The notes beneath the pieces are model-generated. The model searched no databases and had not been told where the DNA came from. It worked only from the letters and a program-made list of their open reading frames with translations. A stretch of 5,181 nucleotides of DNA, taken from the NCBI GenBank assembly GCA_018262135.1, contig JAGTSD010000243.1, forward strand, positions 1 to 5,181, in the 5' to 3' direction. Below, piece after piece: positions 5,170 to 5,181 of the stretch. The first letter of the stretch is position 1. Each line of letters opens with the position of its first letter. This stretch comes from Pseudomonadota bacterium (GTDB lineage: Bacteria; Pseudomonadota; Gammaproteobacteria; Competibacterales; Competibacteraceae). Both the position numbers and the translations under genes were made by a program.

Positions 5170-5181
5170 GGGTGGTTGGAA

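Overview
The window is GC-rich and densely coding, with Shine-Dalgarno-type starts, a PatB/MalY-type lyase, a membrane EEP phosphodiesterase and a Tat-exported serine hydrolase. This fits a Gram-negative bacterium. A gammaproteobacterium of the environmental or activated-sludge type (for example the Competibacter/Contendobacter group) is my best guess, from general resemblance only. No rRNA, tRNA, phage, IS element or CRISPR array is visible.

Left part (1-1246, + strand): the 3' portion of a large modular protein whose beginning lies outside the window. It has a Pro-Glu-Lys repeat linker, a short helical W...S.DP...YP linker module, a PEGA domain, a second Pro-Glu linker and a C-terminal MORN-repeat array. 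Proteins with these parts usually carry a caspase-like or kinase-like domain at the N-terminus, but that part is not visible here.

Middle (1247-1843): mostly non-coding or weakly coding. A hairpin at 1260-1295 lies in the convergent gap. A small Cys/Gly-rich ORF on the minus strand (1396-1671) has a good ribosome binding site but no family I recognise. An AT-rich stretch (about 1721-1815) separates it from the rightward genes and probably holds divergent promoters.

Right part (1844-5124, + strand): three closely packed genes, likely one operon. The first is a membrane-anchored endonuclease/exonuclease/phosphatase-family enzyme. Next, after 39 bp, comes a Tat-signal serine hydrolase of the class A beta-lactamase fold, with an unusual 8-residue W-N-Q-P-P repeat linker. 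The third, overlapping the second by 91 nt, is a PatB/MalY-type PLP-dependent C-S lyase. The first two products are predicted to act outside the cytoplasm and the third inside it; no single pathway obviously joins them. The window ends in a double-hairpin element that looks like a dispersed intergenic repeat and may also act as a terminator.

I do not see a clear new system. The points most worth a second look are the truncated PEGA/MORN protein, the small Cys/Gly-rich protein, and the repeat-linker serine hydrolase with its long out-of-frame overlap.
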